Shown here piece after piece: positions 11,434-22,965 of a stretch of 56,787 bases of DNA. The DNA is from Seison nebaliae. Lineage: Eukaryota > Rotifera > Pararotatoria > Seisonacea > Seisonidae. Below the pieces are notes generated by a model. It saw only the letters and a list, made by a program, of their open reading frames with translations, was not told the origin of the DNA and did not search any database. The stretch's first letter is position 1; each line of letters starts with the position of its first letter. The stretch covers positions 1 to 56,787 of the forward strand of contig JALJEE010002082.1 of NCBI GenBank assembly GCA_023231475.1, read 5' to 3'. A program made the position numbers and the translations under genes.

Positions 11434-13207
11434 AATTTTATCTTATGCCAATGATGAAATATTGAACACGATCTGTAATTAATAAGTTGCAATATTTTTA
11501 TTATAGAGTAACGTCATTCAAATATGCAAATATCATTCTCACAACGATCGGTCGACTAATTATTTTCAAATCTTTCTTTCCATTATTAATCTTAAGCTCC
11601 AAATTGCTTAGTGAAATTCTTATCGATTTTTTCTTCGAATGTGCAAATACAATTTCCTCTCCCAAATACAAATACTTTTGTTTTTTCTTCGTTTTATAAT
11701 TCATTCGTTACTTTAACATGATCATAACACAATATCATTCAATAATAACAATTCACTTCGAAAACTAATTAATTATGGAAATTCGAAGAATTATTAAAAA
11801 ACTTATTAAATTAATAACTGTCCTTCGATGGACAGAATGTAATTTTAATTAATCTAATTTCATAATTTATCGTACATCTGTTCATTTACCATCTATGTAC
11901 TTTTCATTTCGACCACGTACTCTACTACTCCATAAAATTTTACAAAATTATTACATATACTAACATTAAGGAAACATGTCAAAATGTGGAATTAAATAAG
12001 AAATCTATAAAAATTGATAATTCGGATAGATATATATATATCTCTCCTAATTATGATCATTCAACGTAACATTCAATGATTCAAGACTATTATGAGGAAT
12101 TGAGGAAAACAGAGGAAGAGTTTTATAATTTAAAATTAATAAAATTAAGGAAAAATATAAGTGATTAATATTGATGAGAGTGGAATAACGAATAATAATT
12201 TCAATAATGAGTATATTGTTTGTCGGTAGAAAGAAATATCAAAAAATATTGCTCCAATTATATGACCTGACAGTTATGGAAGGTCGATTTTTTGACAAGC
12301 CTTCGTCTTCTACGATAAATATAACCATTTACTAGCGATAAGCCAATAAGTGATGAAAATAACATTTATTTTAATGGACCAAGTCCTTATTACAACAATC
12401 ACGATTTCTTTAAATAGTTGCTTTGAACTCCATTTGGAAAAGATGGTTTGATGAGATGAATGAACTAACTCTATAATTTCAATTAAAGCTCAAAAATAAA
12501 AATCTTTTTTTTCATGATTTAAACAATTTCCAAATAGTCGTGTTTAGTTTTTGTAAAGTAGAATATCATTCTTATTGAGAATAACATTTATTATGTTATT
12601 CCAAATTTATTACATAAAAATGACCCAATTACAGATTTAAATAAGTTGATTATTCCACAAATTAAAAGATAATTAAACTAATATCTAATTGGCACAATAG
12701 AAGAGCATCAGCTGAACAACTGGAATTGCGATCTGATAATCTGAATTCAGGTTACGGACATCAAGTCCAACATATGACCATGTCAGCAAAAAAACGTTCA
12801 TCAGGAAAATTGGGTGATACTCATCTGCCGATAAATCCATTGTTTGCCCAAATGATAATATAAATGATCAATTGGAATTTATTTAGTATTCATAATAAAC
12901 TTCTTACAAAAAAATGATTTTGAGTAAAATTTTAAAGATTTCAAAGGAAAACTTCGACATTCGAATGAGATAAAATTCAGTTCTGCTAATTTTTATTATT
13001 ATTATTTATTTAAAATTATTTTAAAAGGAAAATATTTATTTTCGTTTAACATTAGTTTGAAATGGAAGTTAGTTTAACCGAAATAATATTATCAGAGTAT
13101 TAAAAAGTTTTAATAATTACTAGTAATAAAAGTAATAGAACTATATAATAATATATTTTGTGCAATGTTGAGAAAATAGGAAAAAGCTATTAATATATCG
13201 ATTATTT
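11434..13207. other. Intergenic, 1.8 kb between SEC24 and the CAP gene
   Basis: Very AT-rich. Apart from the possible terminal exon at 12701-12863, I see only short open frames. A TATATATATA run lies near 12031-12040. The start of SEC24 and the stop of the CAP gene bound it, so SEC24 promoter sequence should lie at its left end. Confidence 0.4.
12701..12863 (+). CDS. Possible orphan terminal exon, function unknown
   Basis: A stretch clearly less AT-rich than its surroundings follows an acceptor-like CACAATAG. It is open for 53 codons to a TAA at 12861. It begins RASAEQLELRSDNLNSGYG, contains a dibasic AKKR site and ends NPLFAQMII. The composition looks like protein rather than chance, but no family is recognised. 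No convincing upstream exon joins it: the nearest phase-compatible open frame (12207-12304) would need a GTC donor, unlike the GTT donors of the neighbouring genes. It could be the last exon of a small secreted or peptide-precursor gene, a pseudogene remnant, or an accident. Confidence 0.25.
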
Positions 13208-14080
13208 TTAAGAGTTGTCTTTCTTCTTCCCGACGAAACTACGACCACAGTCACAAAGACCATCGTTACAATGACAACCATCTCTACATAGATTACACGG
13301 TTTTCCTCGGATATACGGTACGTCAATAGTATGAGGTTCATAGTAATAGTAATTACATCCCATGTTAATATTTGAAACACAATAAACAGCTGCACATCCG
13401 ATTCTTATGTCATGTGAAGCGACGACTTGTACATAATGACCGACTTTTCTAAAATCGTTTTTATCTCCAAAGCGAAAATATTTCTTCTCTGAATACCAAC
13501 CTTGAGTCATATCTAAAATGAACTGCAGCACATCCACCGTTACTGAGGTTATACTCCCAAGATTTTGTCCTATATGACCGGGAAGAGTTGGATCATCTCT
13601 TTGTTCTTGTTTGTCATGTTCTAAATTACATATTGATAAATGACGTTCAATTACTTCCTCAATACTTTTGTCGTAAAATATGAAATGGAGATTAGAACCA
13701 GGTTCTTGTCTTCTTAACTCGTTGTGTAAATCTACAACTGCTCGACGATCAGAATCACTCATTTTATAAGTTTTTTGAAATTTTGGTCCTGGTGTTCGAC
13801 AACCTGAATGATCTCGTAACGCTTCATATTTCTTATGAACACAACCAGTTGCTTTAAACTTACTTCGACTCCCAACAATTTTCCTTTCTCTATTGAAAGC
13901 GGCGGCGAACGAAATCATCAATATTATGGCTAAAACGACCAATATAATTAGGAAATATAATGCCAATAGATATACTTTATCATATGCATTACTATGTCGC
14001 ATTGTACGCTTTTGGTCATTGAACGATAAGTTACTAGTAGTTTTGCGAAATTGTCTCTTAGCTTCATGACCGAAGGACAT
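13208..14080 (-). CDS. Membrane-anchored CAP (SCP/antigen 5-like) protein
   Basis: One exon, 290 residues. A basic cytoplasmic N-terminus leads to a hydrophobic segment at about 36-62, suggesting a type II membrane protein or a very late signal anchor. The CAP domain follows: LHNELRR (His119), GQNL (171-174), GWYSE (Glu198), KVGHYVQVV (His215) and a hinge-like C-x2-C. The tail is Cys-rich (CRDGCHCNDGLCDCG). Of the usual His/Glu/Glu/His cavity residues the first Glu is Gln172, and the conserved T and W of GHYTQVVW are V and A. CAP proteins act outside the cell (venom allergens, sperm and defence proteins) and often bind sterols or lipids. The role here is unknown. Lack of introns may reflect a retrocopy or simple gene structure. 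Confidence 0.85.
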   Translation of the reverse strand: MSFGHEAKRQFRKTTSNLSFNDQKRTMRHSNAYDKVYLLALYFLIILVVLAIILMISFAAAFNRERKIVGSRSKFKATGCVHKKYEALRDHSGCRTPGPKFQKTYKMSDSDRRAVVDLHNELRRQEPGSNLHFIFYDKSIEEVIERHLSICNLEHDKQEQRDDPTLPGHIGQNLGSITSVTVDVLQFILDMTQGWYSEKKYFRFGDKNDFRKVGHYVQVVASHDIRIGCAAVYCVSNINMGCNYYYYEPHTIDVPYIRGKPCNLCRDGCHCNDGLCDCGRSFVGKKKDNS

Positions 14081-15396
14081 TTTTGCTTTATTTCCACATT
14101 ACAAAGTATGTTTTATTGTCCATAAATATTATATGAATATACTGTTGGAATTGAACAATTTAACATTTCTTTCTATTTTGAAAATTTGAATTTCATCTCT
14201 AAATAAAACGGTAAATAGTAAATTGTTCATGTTGGATAAACAATGGTTTTAATTATTTTTAAAATATGTTTCCAATGAATTTTATATCACTTATAAAACG
14301 ATTAATGAATAATTGTAGTTCAAATGAAGAACCTTGAAAATTTAGTTAATCTAATTATGTAATTGATGATAAAAGTTTCTTTGATGTTTAATAAAACTTT
14401 TTTTTTCTTTTGAAGAAAGAAATTTCAAGATTTTTTTAAATGATCGTTGTAATTGTTTATTCCATTTATAAACTTTAAGTAATTAGGTTATATAAATTAT
14501 TTCATGATTATCATTATTAATATTTATAATTACCTAATTAAAAAATTAATTATGAATTTTAGAATTGAACAATAAAATTTTACATTTGTCAGATGAAAAA
14601 AAGTTAAGCAAATTATTATTAAGTGAGCATAGTGAGCGATAGATAAATTTGACATTTTTAGAATTGAAATGATTTTTGGGAATAAGAGAAGATAGTAATT
14701 ATTGGTATGAATGATGAAATACATGAAGTTGAATACAAACAGATTCTTGGAAGAATTGGAGAAGGAGCATGTGATGAGAATAATAAGTATTTGATGGACA
14801 CTCATCAAATATTTGCATCGACTTATGGTATTATGGGGACAAGATGCAACAATTAGAAGAGTTGTAGTTAGTTATGTGATTATGAGATGGAAGTATAATT
14901 GTTAATATATTTTTGTCTGATTCATTCCTTATGATGCTTATTCTGATGATTTTTTATCTAATTCTTCCATTATTGAGATGTGAGAGAAATAATGGAATAT
15001 GAAGTGAAAGCTCAAATATTTGAATGTAAAGGAGCAGGAGAGAATGAAATAGGAATGAATCGACATTAATTTATAAGGACAGAAAAAATAATGATCTTCT
15101 CTCCTCCACATACGATCAAGTGGTAGTATGTTGGAAATACATGGAAATTTATTGAAAATAATAAAATTTAATTTTATTTTGAGATTTTTTATTCGAATTT
15201 TCTTCCTTTCACAGACTTTGTCAGACTTTTATTGGATTCTCCATCATTTCCATCATTCCCCTTCATCACTTCTTCAATTATTTCGCACATTATCGATTTT
15301 TATGAATCTATTTACACATATATTCTCTAGATGATTCTTCTAATGATTTTGTGAAGTGAAAGATGATTCTCAATCTCCACGTTCAAATTTGAGAAA
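14081..15396. other. Intergenic between divergent CAP and TBC1D16-like genes
   Basis: AT-rich, with no open frame of convincing composition. It separates two divergent starts and should hold both promoters. Pyrimidine-rich sequence precedes the TBC1D16-like start. Confidence 0.4.
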
Positions 15397-18300
15397 ATGA
15401 TTAATTCCATTTATAATAAGGTTCTCTCCGTTCCTGACAGCATTAATCGGAAAGTGAACAAATGTATGCCGTTGAATGGAGATGTGTTGTATAAGATGAA
15501 TGACATCTGTTATTATCATTCGAACGGTTATGAGAGTAATATGGTTGATGGTTTTTTAGACGAGAATGAATCGCACGGGAAATGTCGACGTCATAAAAGA
15601 GGAACATTCCATCTCATTTATTTCTCTTCAACGATGAACGACAGTCCTCCACATATCTCAGTCGTTTGGGTACCAGAAAATATTACGAAAACGGAAAAAT
15701 CACCACCACCAAAATTAACTTCATCATCATCATTAGCGAATGTAAATCGAAATAAAAGTGGAAGAAAAATATCTTCATCATCTTCATCATCATCATCATC
15801 ATCATCATCATCTTGTTCATGCAATTATGACAATGAAGAGAAATCATCATCGACGACAGTACCATCGAAAATGTACGAGAATTCTTCGTTACAATCAGAA
15901 TTTGAATGTATTTCAATGAGTAGTCTGTTGGCGGATGATCAATTCGATTCGAGTCAACATAAAATTTATCGGAATGATATTTATGAGCGATGGAAGAAAG
16001 AAGGAAAGAATGATAATTGTGCTATCGATATCGATTCCGATATATTGGCATTAGAAGGATTCATTCAATTATCGATTAATATGAAATCAAAAAATCAAAC
16101 CGATTCAAACACAATTCAATCTGGAGAAAATAAAGAGTCGATAGAGAATTCGAAAAAATTCGAAGAAAATCCTGAAAATTGTGATCTGAGACAATTTACG
16201 TCATCGATAGAGAATTCACATAAACGAAATCAAGAAGATGGAAAAAGATTGATTAATGAACGATATTATTCCTCTCCTCTCATAATTGAATTGCAACAAT
16301 TAAAATTTATTTTCCTGATTATTAATAACGAAAATAATTCGGGCCAACTTCTTCTTTTCAATTCGTTCGATCAACAGAATTCAGTTCGATCTTTCAATGC
16401 TCGACAAGCGAGAACGAAATTAGTTTCAACTCCACCCTCCACAATTTATTCGTTTTATTATCATGAAGCGAATATAAATGAAATGAAGAAAAATTTATTT
16501 GAAAATCGTTCATATTTTCCATCAGTTCCCATTATCGAATTTTCATTGAATGAATTATTTCATGTTCAATCCATCGATATCTTGTCGAGTTTGAGAAAGA
16601 GTTCTCCATTTTCATCTTTATCATCATCTTCATCGTCTTCATGGAAAAGTTCGAATTATTTAAATAATAATCAGAGATATTATCCTCCCAATCAACAATC
16701 GAATAAATTTTTCAATCGAATGTCTTCTTTAACATCATCGACACATCGCCGTCAAAGTTTCTCCAGAGACTATAACACATTTAATCGAATATTCATGTCC
16801 AACAAAGACGATTCATTCCATCATCAATTTATGATAAATAATCGAGCGAATTACAGAACTTTCTTCCAGAATCTGCATCAATTCCATCTGATATCACAAC
16901 ATGGAATCACATTCAAAATCGTCCAATCATTCGTCAAAAGTCTTACGAACCGAACAAAAAACGATGTTTTTCAGACATTGAAATTAATGATTTTCAATCA
17001 TAACGGAATGCAATCAACAACACGTCGTCAATTATGGCCATATATTTTGGGATTGTTACCATTCCATTTCACGAAAGATGACGTAGAAAGACGATATGTT
17101 GAATTGAATTTTTATTATAATCGTTTGAGAAAGTTCCGTGATGAGATTCTTCAATTCGTCGAGAAATATAATCAATTAAAAAATGAGAAAAATATCGAAG
17201 TGGATCCAGATATGGAACAATTATCAGAAACGATTCATATCATCATAAAAGATGTAGTGAGAACAGATAGAAATCTTTCCCAATTTAAAGGTTGTCATAA
17301 TTGGAATGTGAATACTTTGAAATCGATTCTTTTGTCATGGTCGATCGCTTTCGAACCAACAATCGGCTATACACAAGGAATGGCCGATATCGTTTCCATG
17401 TTATTGTTAGTTGTTCATGACGAATCGACCGCTTTTTGGTGTTTCGTATCTATTATGTATTGTCATGGTGATTCATTTAGTTCTCCTATTTCAAAATTGA
17501 AAAGATCAAAATATCATTTATTGGTAGCGAATTCGTTAGAGAAGAAAGGACAAATGTCATATAATTCAAAAATTCCCGATCTTCAATTAATTTATATAAC
17601 TAATTCGATTGATCTTCATTTAAAAATATTGGCACAATTAGTCTTCCTCATACAACCCCAAATATTTTATTCGTTAAGTGGTTTCAATTATACAATTTTT
17701 GAAAATGAACTTCGACAAATGAAATCCATCGACAACGCTATCAATAATTGTCAATCGAAATTATTATTTTGTCATCGATGGTTATTGTTGTGTTTGAAGA
17801 GAGAATTCTCCTCCAATCTTAATGATGTGATGAGTGTGTGGGAATGTTGTTGGACGTCACCGTCGAACTTTTTCATTCTTTTCATAATTCTCGCTATTTT
17901 CGACATTTATCTTAAACCCGTTCTTAATATTTTGGGGAGAGGATTCAATTCTAGAAAATTATCAGCTACTCCATCATTACAACAACGTTCCGTTCCTCCT
18001 TCGCCATCACGTCAATCATTACAACGACCACAACGTCGTCGTAGTGGAATTTTCGATGGTTTATTTACACAATATTTCAATTCTGGTGAGAATTCGTTAG
18101 ATAATCTTAATCAGTTCACAACGTCCGATATGGAGAATAATGATTCGATAGATGATGATGGAAAACATTATTATTCGGAGATGCTCGAAAAACATATTAA
18201 TCAAATCGATATCGATGAATTACTTCAATATTTTGGAGCGATCAGTCAATATATGAATGTTCCTTTCATTCTTATTCGAGCAAAAATCGTTCATCAATTA

Positions 18301-18828
18301 TTCATTTCTTCACTTTCATCATATCTCTCTTCATCATCTCCAAATTTAAATTCAAATTCAAATGTAGAAACATTAAATCGAATTGGACAAAATAAAATTT
18401 ATCAAAATCATCCAAATGATCATCAGACGAGAATGATGAAAGAATCAACAGAATTGAAATATTTCTTCAATTTCCTCCCTAAACATGATCTCCAATTACT
18501 CCGATATCAATTCACACGATCTGCATCATCTTTATCATTTGATGAAATGAATGAAAATTTAGATCAAGATGAATATCGATTGACGAATGATTGTAACGTT
18601 TTAAATCAAACCGCATTATTTTACAATGATGATTTTATTAAATTTTTAATTAATGTGAAAGTGAAAGACGATTGGTTTCTCATCCATCAACCGGATGATG
18701 CGCCAACTATCCATCGTCATATTCATCGATTTCCCACAATCATCAAACGACTCTATTTGTCGAATAAAAGGAATAATGAAGGAAATCGTGGATATTATTC
18801 CTCCATATTCTGTCCCAATGATCATTAG
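15397..18828 (+). CDS. TBC1D16-like Rab GTPase-activating protein
   Basis: A single open frame of 1143 residues. The N-terminal part matches TBC1D16 (NGDVLYKMNDICYYHSNG, then a VVWVPENI segment; later SGQLLLFNSFD). The TBC domain spans about 545-1010. It has the arginine finger in IIKDVVRTDR (Arg622), the glutamine finger in YTQGMAD (Gln660), LLFCHRWLLLCLKREF and a closing LLQYFGAISQYMN block. Both catalytic fingers are intact, so it should accelerate GTP hydrolysis on a Rab; mammalian TBC1D16 acts on Rab4A in endosomal recycling. It is about 375 residues longer than human TBC1D16. The extra length includes poly-Ser tracts, a Ser/Arg-rich N-terminal half, and two insertions inside the TBC domain (about 695-745 and 845-930). 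In-frame introns within these insertions cannot be excluded. It is the first of five same-strand genes. Confidence 0.88.
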   Translation: MINSIYNKVLSVPDSINRKVNKCMPLNGDVLYKMNDICYYHSNGYESNMVDGFLDENESHGKCRRHKRGTFHLIYFSSTMNDSPPHISVVWVPENITKTEKSPPPKLTSSSSLANVNRNKSGRKISSSSSSSSSSSSSSCSCNYDNEEKSSSTTVPSKMYENSSLQSEFECISMSSLLADDQFDSSQHKIYRNDIYERWKKEGKNDNCAIDIDSDILALEGFIQLSINMKSKNQTDSNTIQSGENKESIENSKKFEENPENCDLRQFTSSIENSHKRNQEDGKRLINERYYSSPLIIELQQLKFIFLIINNENNSGQLLLFNSFDQQNSVRSFNARQARTKLVSTPPSTIYSFYYHEANINEMKKNLFENRSYFPSVPIIEFSLNELFHVQSIDILSSLRKSSPFSSLSSSSSSSWKSSNYLNNNQRYYPPNQQSNKFFNRMSSLTSSTHRRQSFSRDYNTFNRIFMSNKDDSFHHQFMINNRANYRTFFQNLHQFHLISQHGITFKIVQSFVKSLTNRTKNDVFQTLKLMIFNHNGMQSTTRRQLWPYILGLLPFHFTKDDVERRYVELNFYYNRLRKFRDEILQFVEKYNQLKNEKNIEVDPDMEQLSETIHIIIKDVVRTDRNLSQFKGCHNWNVNTLKSILLSWSIAFEPTIGYTQGMADIVSMLLLVVHDESTAFWCFVSIMYCHGDSFSSPISKLKRSKYHLLVANSLEKKGQMSYNSKIPDLQLIYITNSIDLHLKILAQLVFLIQPQIFYSLSGFNYTIFENELRQMKSIDNAINNCQSKLLFCHRWLLLCLKREFSSNLNDVMSVWECCWTSPSNFFILFIILAIFDIYLKPVLNILGRGFNSRKLSATPSLQQRSVPPSPSRQSLQRPQRRRSGIFDGLFTQYFNSGENSLDNLNQFTTSDMENNDSIDDDGKHYYSEMLEKHINQIDIDELLQYFGAISQYMNVPFILIRAKIVHQLFISSLSSYLSSSSPNLNSNSNVETLNRIGQNKIYQNHPNDHQTRMMKESTELKYFFNFLPKHDLQLLRYQFTRSASSLSFDEMNENLDQDEYRLTNDCNVLNQTALFYNDDFIKFLINVKVKDDWFLIHQPDDAPTIHRHIHRFPTIIKRLYLSNKRNNEGNRGYYSSIFCPNDH

Positions 18829-19854
18829 AATCTCACTTCCAATTCAAATTTAAAATATTTTCTTTTCTTTCACAAATTCAACATTTTCAAATCCTCAGTG
18901 ATATTCAGTTCTTTTATTTATTTTATTTATTCCGTACAGATACTCTTTTCTCTCTCCTTCACTTTCTCATTGTCAACAAATTCGAGATTAGTCAATCTCG
19001 CGAGATTGAAATGTGTCACTATCATTATAACTTCTATTTTCGATTACATCTTTTCCCCTCCCATTCCCACGGAAGACAACACAATCCGTTTAATGGAATT
19101 GATTTTTCTCACAAAACATTCTCATCAATTTCATTTATTTGTCATTTCTATTTGTGAAATTTCGATTTGGAAATTATCAGAAATTCTTTTTCTTTCCAAA
19201 ATTTCCAATTAGAAATTATCAGAAATTCTTTTTTTTCTTTCTAAATTTCCAATTAGAAATTATCAGAAATTCTTTTTCTTTCTAAATTTCCAATTAGAAA
19301 TTATCAGAAATTCTTTTTCTTTCAAAATTTCCAATTAGAAATTATCAGAAATTCTTTTTCTTTCAAAAATTCCAATTAGAAATTATCAGAAATTCTTTTT
19401 CTTTCTAAATTTCCAATTTGAAATTGTCAGAATTTTTTTTCTTTCAAAATTTCCAATTAGAAATTATAAGAATTTTTTTTCAAATTTTCGGAAAAAGAAA
19501 TTTTGATAAATTCTTTTTTTTCTTCAAATTTTCGGAAAAAAAATTATGATAAATTTTTTAAAAATTTCGAGTTAGAAATTGTTTAAATTTTCATCTATTG
19601 TCAAAATCTCAAATCATGACAATTTCATGTTCAATTTTATGATTTTGTTAATCGTCAACCAAATGTCATTGTCTTTATTTCGTGTTAATCTCATTTCATC
19701 GTGGAAAAGTCACATAAAATTTATTATATTTTTTAAATTTCTTTTATTTTCAATTAGATCAAACATTTTTCTTCAGATTTAAAATGATTACGATCGATTA
19801 ATTCAGATTGGACGGTTTTCATTTTTTTTCTATAACATTCGAAAATAAATTGAT
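18829..19854. other. Intergenic, largely a degenerate tandem repeat
   Basis: The 3' flank of the TBC1D16-like gene and 5' flank of the MFSD2-like gene. The middle is taken up by a 41-43 bp minisatellite. A long open frame across its left part has the composition of pyrimidine-rich non-coding DNA and is not called. Confidence 0.5.
19150..19580. repeat. 41-43 bp minisatellite, about 8 copies
   Basis: The core AAATTATCAG recurs near 19171, 19213, 19256, 19298, 19339 and 19380, and in variant form near 19421 and 19462. The spacing is 41-43 bp. Each unit pairs a pyrimidine run (TTCTTTTTCTTTC) with an AATTTCCAATTAGAAATT segment that is a near-perfect inverted repeat. Central copies differ by only a few bases. 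Copies to the right decay into poly-T and TTTTCGGAAAAA-like sequence. Confidence 0.9.
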
Positions 19855-22104
19855 ATGACGAATTTGTGGAAGAAAATATCGTCATCCTCAGTGGAGAGTA
19901 TTTCGAAAGTGGATGAAGTAAAACGGACTGGAAAGAATGTGGTTAGACGTCATAAAACTCCACCATCCACACCATCAACCGAATCATCAAATGTAGAATT
20001 AAATGACGATGATGGATGTCTTCCGTTGAAGACGAAATTAGCTTATGCCGTGGGTGGTTTTCCTTTTCAAGCATGTTATAATTTGATGGGATTCTTCGCT
20101 CCAATTTTCCTCTTAGAAGAAATGAGAATTCGAGCACTTTATGTTTCCATCATTCTGGCGGTGAGATCGATTGCTGATGGTTTAACTGATCCATTAATGG
20201 GAATGGTAGTAACGAAAGTAACGACTCGTTTTGGTCGAATGCGTCCATGGATTCTATTCGGTTCGATTCCTACTGCTTTCTGTTATATTGGAATGTGGTG
20301 GATTCCATTTAAAGGTTCGACGGAAATTCAACGGTTTTTCTGGTTATTAATATTTCATGTTCTCTTCGTTACCACATCATCTACGTTACGTATTCCACAT
20401 ACTGCATTAAATGTTTTATTGACACATAATCAACGAGAGAGAGAACTCGCCAATTTATATCGAACTTTTATGGAATTGATCGCTTTTCTTGTTTCGTCTA
20501 TCCTTCAAGGATTGATGATCGCTCGATATAGTAATGATAATGAGAAACATCGTGAATGTATCAATAATGAATATGTTTTCATTGGGGAATTGAATGATGT
20601 GGGTGAACAAGCAAATAAAGGATATATTTATGCTGCTGTAATTGTCGGTTGTGTTTATGTGATTTGTTGTACGATCGTTTTCATTTTCGTTAAAGAAAGA
20701 GAATCAGTAGTAAAACAATCAAAAACGAAATTATCATTTGAAGAAGTGAAAGATTATAATGATAATAATCAATTCATTAATAAATGTATCGAGAATGAAG
20801 AATTAGATAATAAAGAGGAAATGGAAACAGATTTTAATCGCAAACAAAAAATTCAAGAAAATAATGAATTAATTTCAAAAATGGATAATGGAGATGGGGG
20901 AAAACGACCATCGTTTAGAGAAGATTTCAAAATGGCTATGAAATTAAAATCTTATGTACTACTCACCACTCATGGACTTTTGTTCACTTTGGCTGTTTTG
21001 GCAGTTCAATCTCATTTGGCTTTGTATGTTGAACATGTTCTCCATTATAAACAAGCATTAACTTATATCATTTTCGCTCTACTTTTCATGAGTGTATTCT
21101 CTTTACCATTATGGCATTATCTCTCAACGAAATATGGAAAGAAAACGACTTTAGCAATTGGTGTATCATCAGCTTTTCCGTCACTTTATATTCTCATTTA
21201 TCTACAAAATCCCCCATGGATCATGTTCATTGTGGCGGTTACCAGTGGCGCTTCAGTTGGTGCTATCTTCCTCATACCATGGTCAATGTTACCGGATGTT
21301 GTAGACGAATATACCATCAAATATGGTCAGAGAAAAGAAGCGATTTTTTATTCGTTATTTGTTGTCGTTTTCAAATTATTTCAAGCGATTCTTTTAGGCT
21401 TATCTCAAATTATGTTGGGAGCAGCTGGTTATAATGCCGATCAATGTGTACAACCACCATCAGTCGCTTTAATGTTACGTGTATTGGTCGTGCCAATTCC
21501 TTTTCTTTTAATGGCAATAGGTTTAGTTGTTCTCTGGCTCTATCCAATCAACGAAGATACGAGAGCTTATATGAAGAAACAACTTGATCAAATGAGATTA
21601 GAAGCAGAAATGTTATTGATCGATGATGATGATCTTTCATCACTCGAATCGTTAACATTAGCAGGTGGTGATGTAAATATGGAAAATAATGAGAAACAAC
21701 ATCAACAAATGAATGAAATACCAAAATTACCTTCATCATCACTTCCAATTAATAATGAAGAAAATTTCCATCATCGATTATCCACCGCTCAACAATCAGT
21801 TGTCATGGTGACGAAAGAAGATGCAACGATCCTTCAATCAACAACAATATCAGATACAGTTTTTATGGGTAATGGAGATTATCATCAAATAGTTTCGTGC
21901 GAACAATTGCATTTATCGACGGTAACGTCACCGATTCAAACGAAAACTTTAATTTCTTCACCAATCATTTCTTCTATTAATGCCACTATCATTACACCAA
22001 CAACCACTACAAACACTCTCATCGACAAAACGAATAAACAAAATTATTATCAAAATCCTTCTTACGATCAACAACAACAACAACAACATTCAGAAAACCG
22101 TCGT

Positions 22105-22138
<34 letters not shown>

Positions 22139-22965
22139 GACATAATTATTTTCCATATAATAAAAAGAATTATAATGCTCCACTCGCATCTGTTCGTGAT
22201 ACATTGGATGTTATAAGTCATGCTGTTGGAATGGCATCATCGGCACCGACAGTTGGTGCCACTCATGATTATCAATCAGCTCGACCGATTTATCGTGAAC
22301 ATCATTTAGAGGAGATAAAAGAAAAAGAGGAAATTGATCAATCCCAACAATATGGCACAGTTGTTACATCTGATAATCAAACGATTTTAATCAATACAAT
22401 ACCATCATCTGATATCACTCCAACTACCACCACTATAACAACAACCTCTTCCGTCGTTACTGCTATTAGTGACACTCAATTGACTCTCCCTAAAACAACA
22501 ATGCCATCCGTCTATAGCTCAACAACAACAATCGATAATGTCGGTTGTCTTCCACAACCTCCTGGTGCCGCTAAAAGATTCCAGAGATTAATTTCAGATC
22601 CATCAGCACTTTTCGATCCCTTTCTCCTCAACGCTGACGTTCATCAACATCCACAATTGCCATATAAAATCAAACGTCGTCGATCATTTTCTCGTGAATA
22701 TCCTCGAGATTGTGACGTCATTCTCAATTCAAAAGAACCGACAACTACCGTTAGTGTGATTGGTATCGATGAGAAGACTCAAAATGGAACACGACGACAT
22801 CGATTAGCTTCGATTCCCATCGGATTGGATTGTGGGAAAGGTGTTAGCGATCTATCAACTACCAATCGATATCGTCGATTTGAATCGATTAGTGAAGAAG
22901 ATGATCAACAATCAACGAAATCACAATCCAAAGACGAGTCAATTGACAAGCGAAAAATAAATTAA
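19855..22965 (+). CDS. MFSD2-like lysophospholipid/sugar-family transporter (GPH family)
   Basis: A single open frame of 1036 residues. Residues about 55-575 form a 12-helix major facilitator domain similar to MFSD2A/B. It includes the Na+-site motif RSIADGLTDPLMG (Asp108, Asp112), FGRMRPWILFG, and REAIFYSLFVVVFKLF, whose Lys matches the lysine that contacts the lipid headgroup in MFSD2A. It is expected in the plasma membrane, importing lysophosphatidylcholine with Na+; substrate identity here is inferred. After the last helix (ending WLYPINEDTR) come about 460 residues of hydrophilic Ser/Thr/Gln-rich tail. The tail carries a run of ten histidines plus one after Arg (22108-22141), poly-Gln, and Arg-rich RRRSFSREY-type sites that look like phosphorylation motifs. 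Human MFSD2A (about 540 residues) has no such tail. There are no introns. Confidence 0.9.
22108..22141. repeat. (CAT)n run encoding poly-His
   Basis: Ten consecutive CAT codons in the tail of the MFSD2-like protein, followed by CGA CAT. Triplet slippage is the likely source. Confidence 0.85.

Noticed and set aside
12207-12304. Open frame that could be an upstream exon of the 12701-12863 segment
   Set aside because: The only phase-compatible donor that keeps it long is GTC, unlike all modelled introns, and the peptide has no recognisable features.
18898-19212. 104-codon open frame before the minisatellite
   Set aside because: Phe/Ile/Ser-rich composition from pyrimidine-rich non-coding DNA, running into the repeat.
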